Assembly (NCBI GenBank): GCA_015143295.1
Contig: CM026562.1
Span: 8,088,041 to 8,152,040, forward strand
Length of the DNA: 64,000 nt
Origin: Tetracentron sinense
Lineage: Eukaryota; Streptophyta; Magnoliopsida; Trochodendrales; Trochodendraceae
Direction of reading: 5' to 3'
The notes beneath the pieces are model-generated. The model saw nothing but the letters and a program-made list of their open reading frames with translations. It did not search any database and was not told the origin of the DNA. Of the stretch, positions 63,948 through 64,000 are shown piece after piece (positions within the stretch are counted from its first letter, which is position 1; each line of letters starts with the position of its first letter). Both the position numbers and the translations under genes were made by a program.

Positions 63948-64000
63948 TTAATTGTAGAATAATTATATTTATAATTGGATGACTCATTACATTAACTTAA

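Overview
The window is plant nuclear DNA (angiosperm). The evidence is GT-AG split genes encoding plant-type proteins, a coiled-coil NLR resistance gene, plant LINEs with a DUF4283-type ORF1 and an RNase H tail, BARE/Angela-like LTRs, and many MITEs. I cannot name the species. Three genes look intact. They are a single-exon CC-NBS-LRR gene (25003-27603, +), a seven-exon S-formylglutathione hydrolase (36076-43002, +) and a 22-exon INO80 chromatin-remodelling ATPase (62309 down to 45370, -). The last two converge tail to tail. Exons were placed by reading splice sites and checking that phases join; both multi-exon models close exactly in frame (288 and 1577 residues). || Layout: 1-5290 is the 3' part of a LINE whose RT centre was replaced by a reversed ~2.1 kb Copia-type LTR. 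5290-9127 holds telomere-like degenerate repeats and two LTR-like blocks rich in short palindromes. 9119-10885 is a tandem array of ~475-bp units. 10886-12940 is packed with foldback elements. 12957-20768 is a second, full-length LINE flanked by a 16-bp target duplication and split by a 1,750-bp solo LTR with its own 5-bp duplication. 20785-25002 is the repeat-built upstream region of the NLR gene. 27604-36075 is intergenic, with an exactly bounded SINE, hAT-type MITEs and LTR pieces. 36076-62309 carries the two convergent housekeeping genes, whose introns hold many MITEs. 62310-64000 is the INO80 5' flank with another MITE. || The most notable find is in INO80 intron 10 (51543-57267): an intron-retaining, broken fragment of the plastid MEP-pathway gene HDS/ispG (GcpE), on the strand opposite INO80. 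One of its exons is split by a Mutator-like element with a 9-bp target duplication, and that element carries a hAT-type MITE with its own 8-bp duplication. Host gene, captured gene fragment, MULE and MITE are thus nested in order. || I see no evidence of a new multi-gene system, CRISPR array, operon or canonical tRNA/rRNA gene. The interest lies in transposon archaeology, gene-fragment capture and the repeat origin of the NLR promoter.
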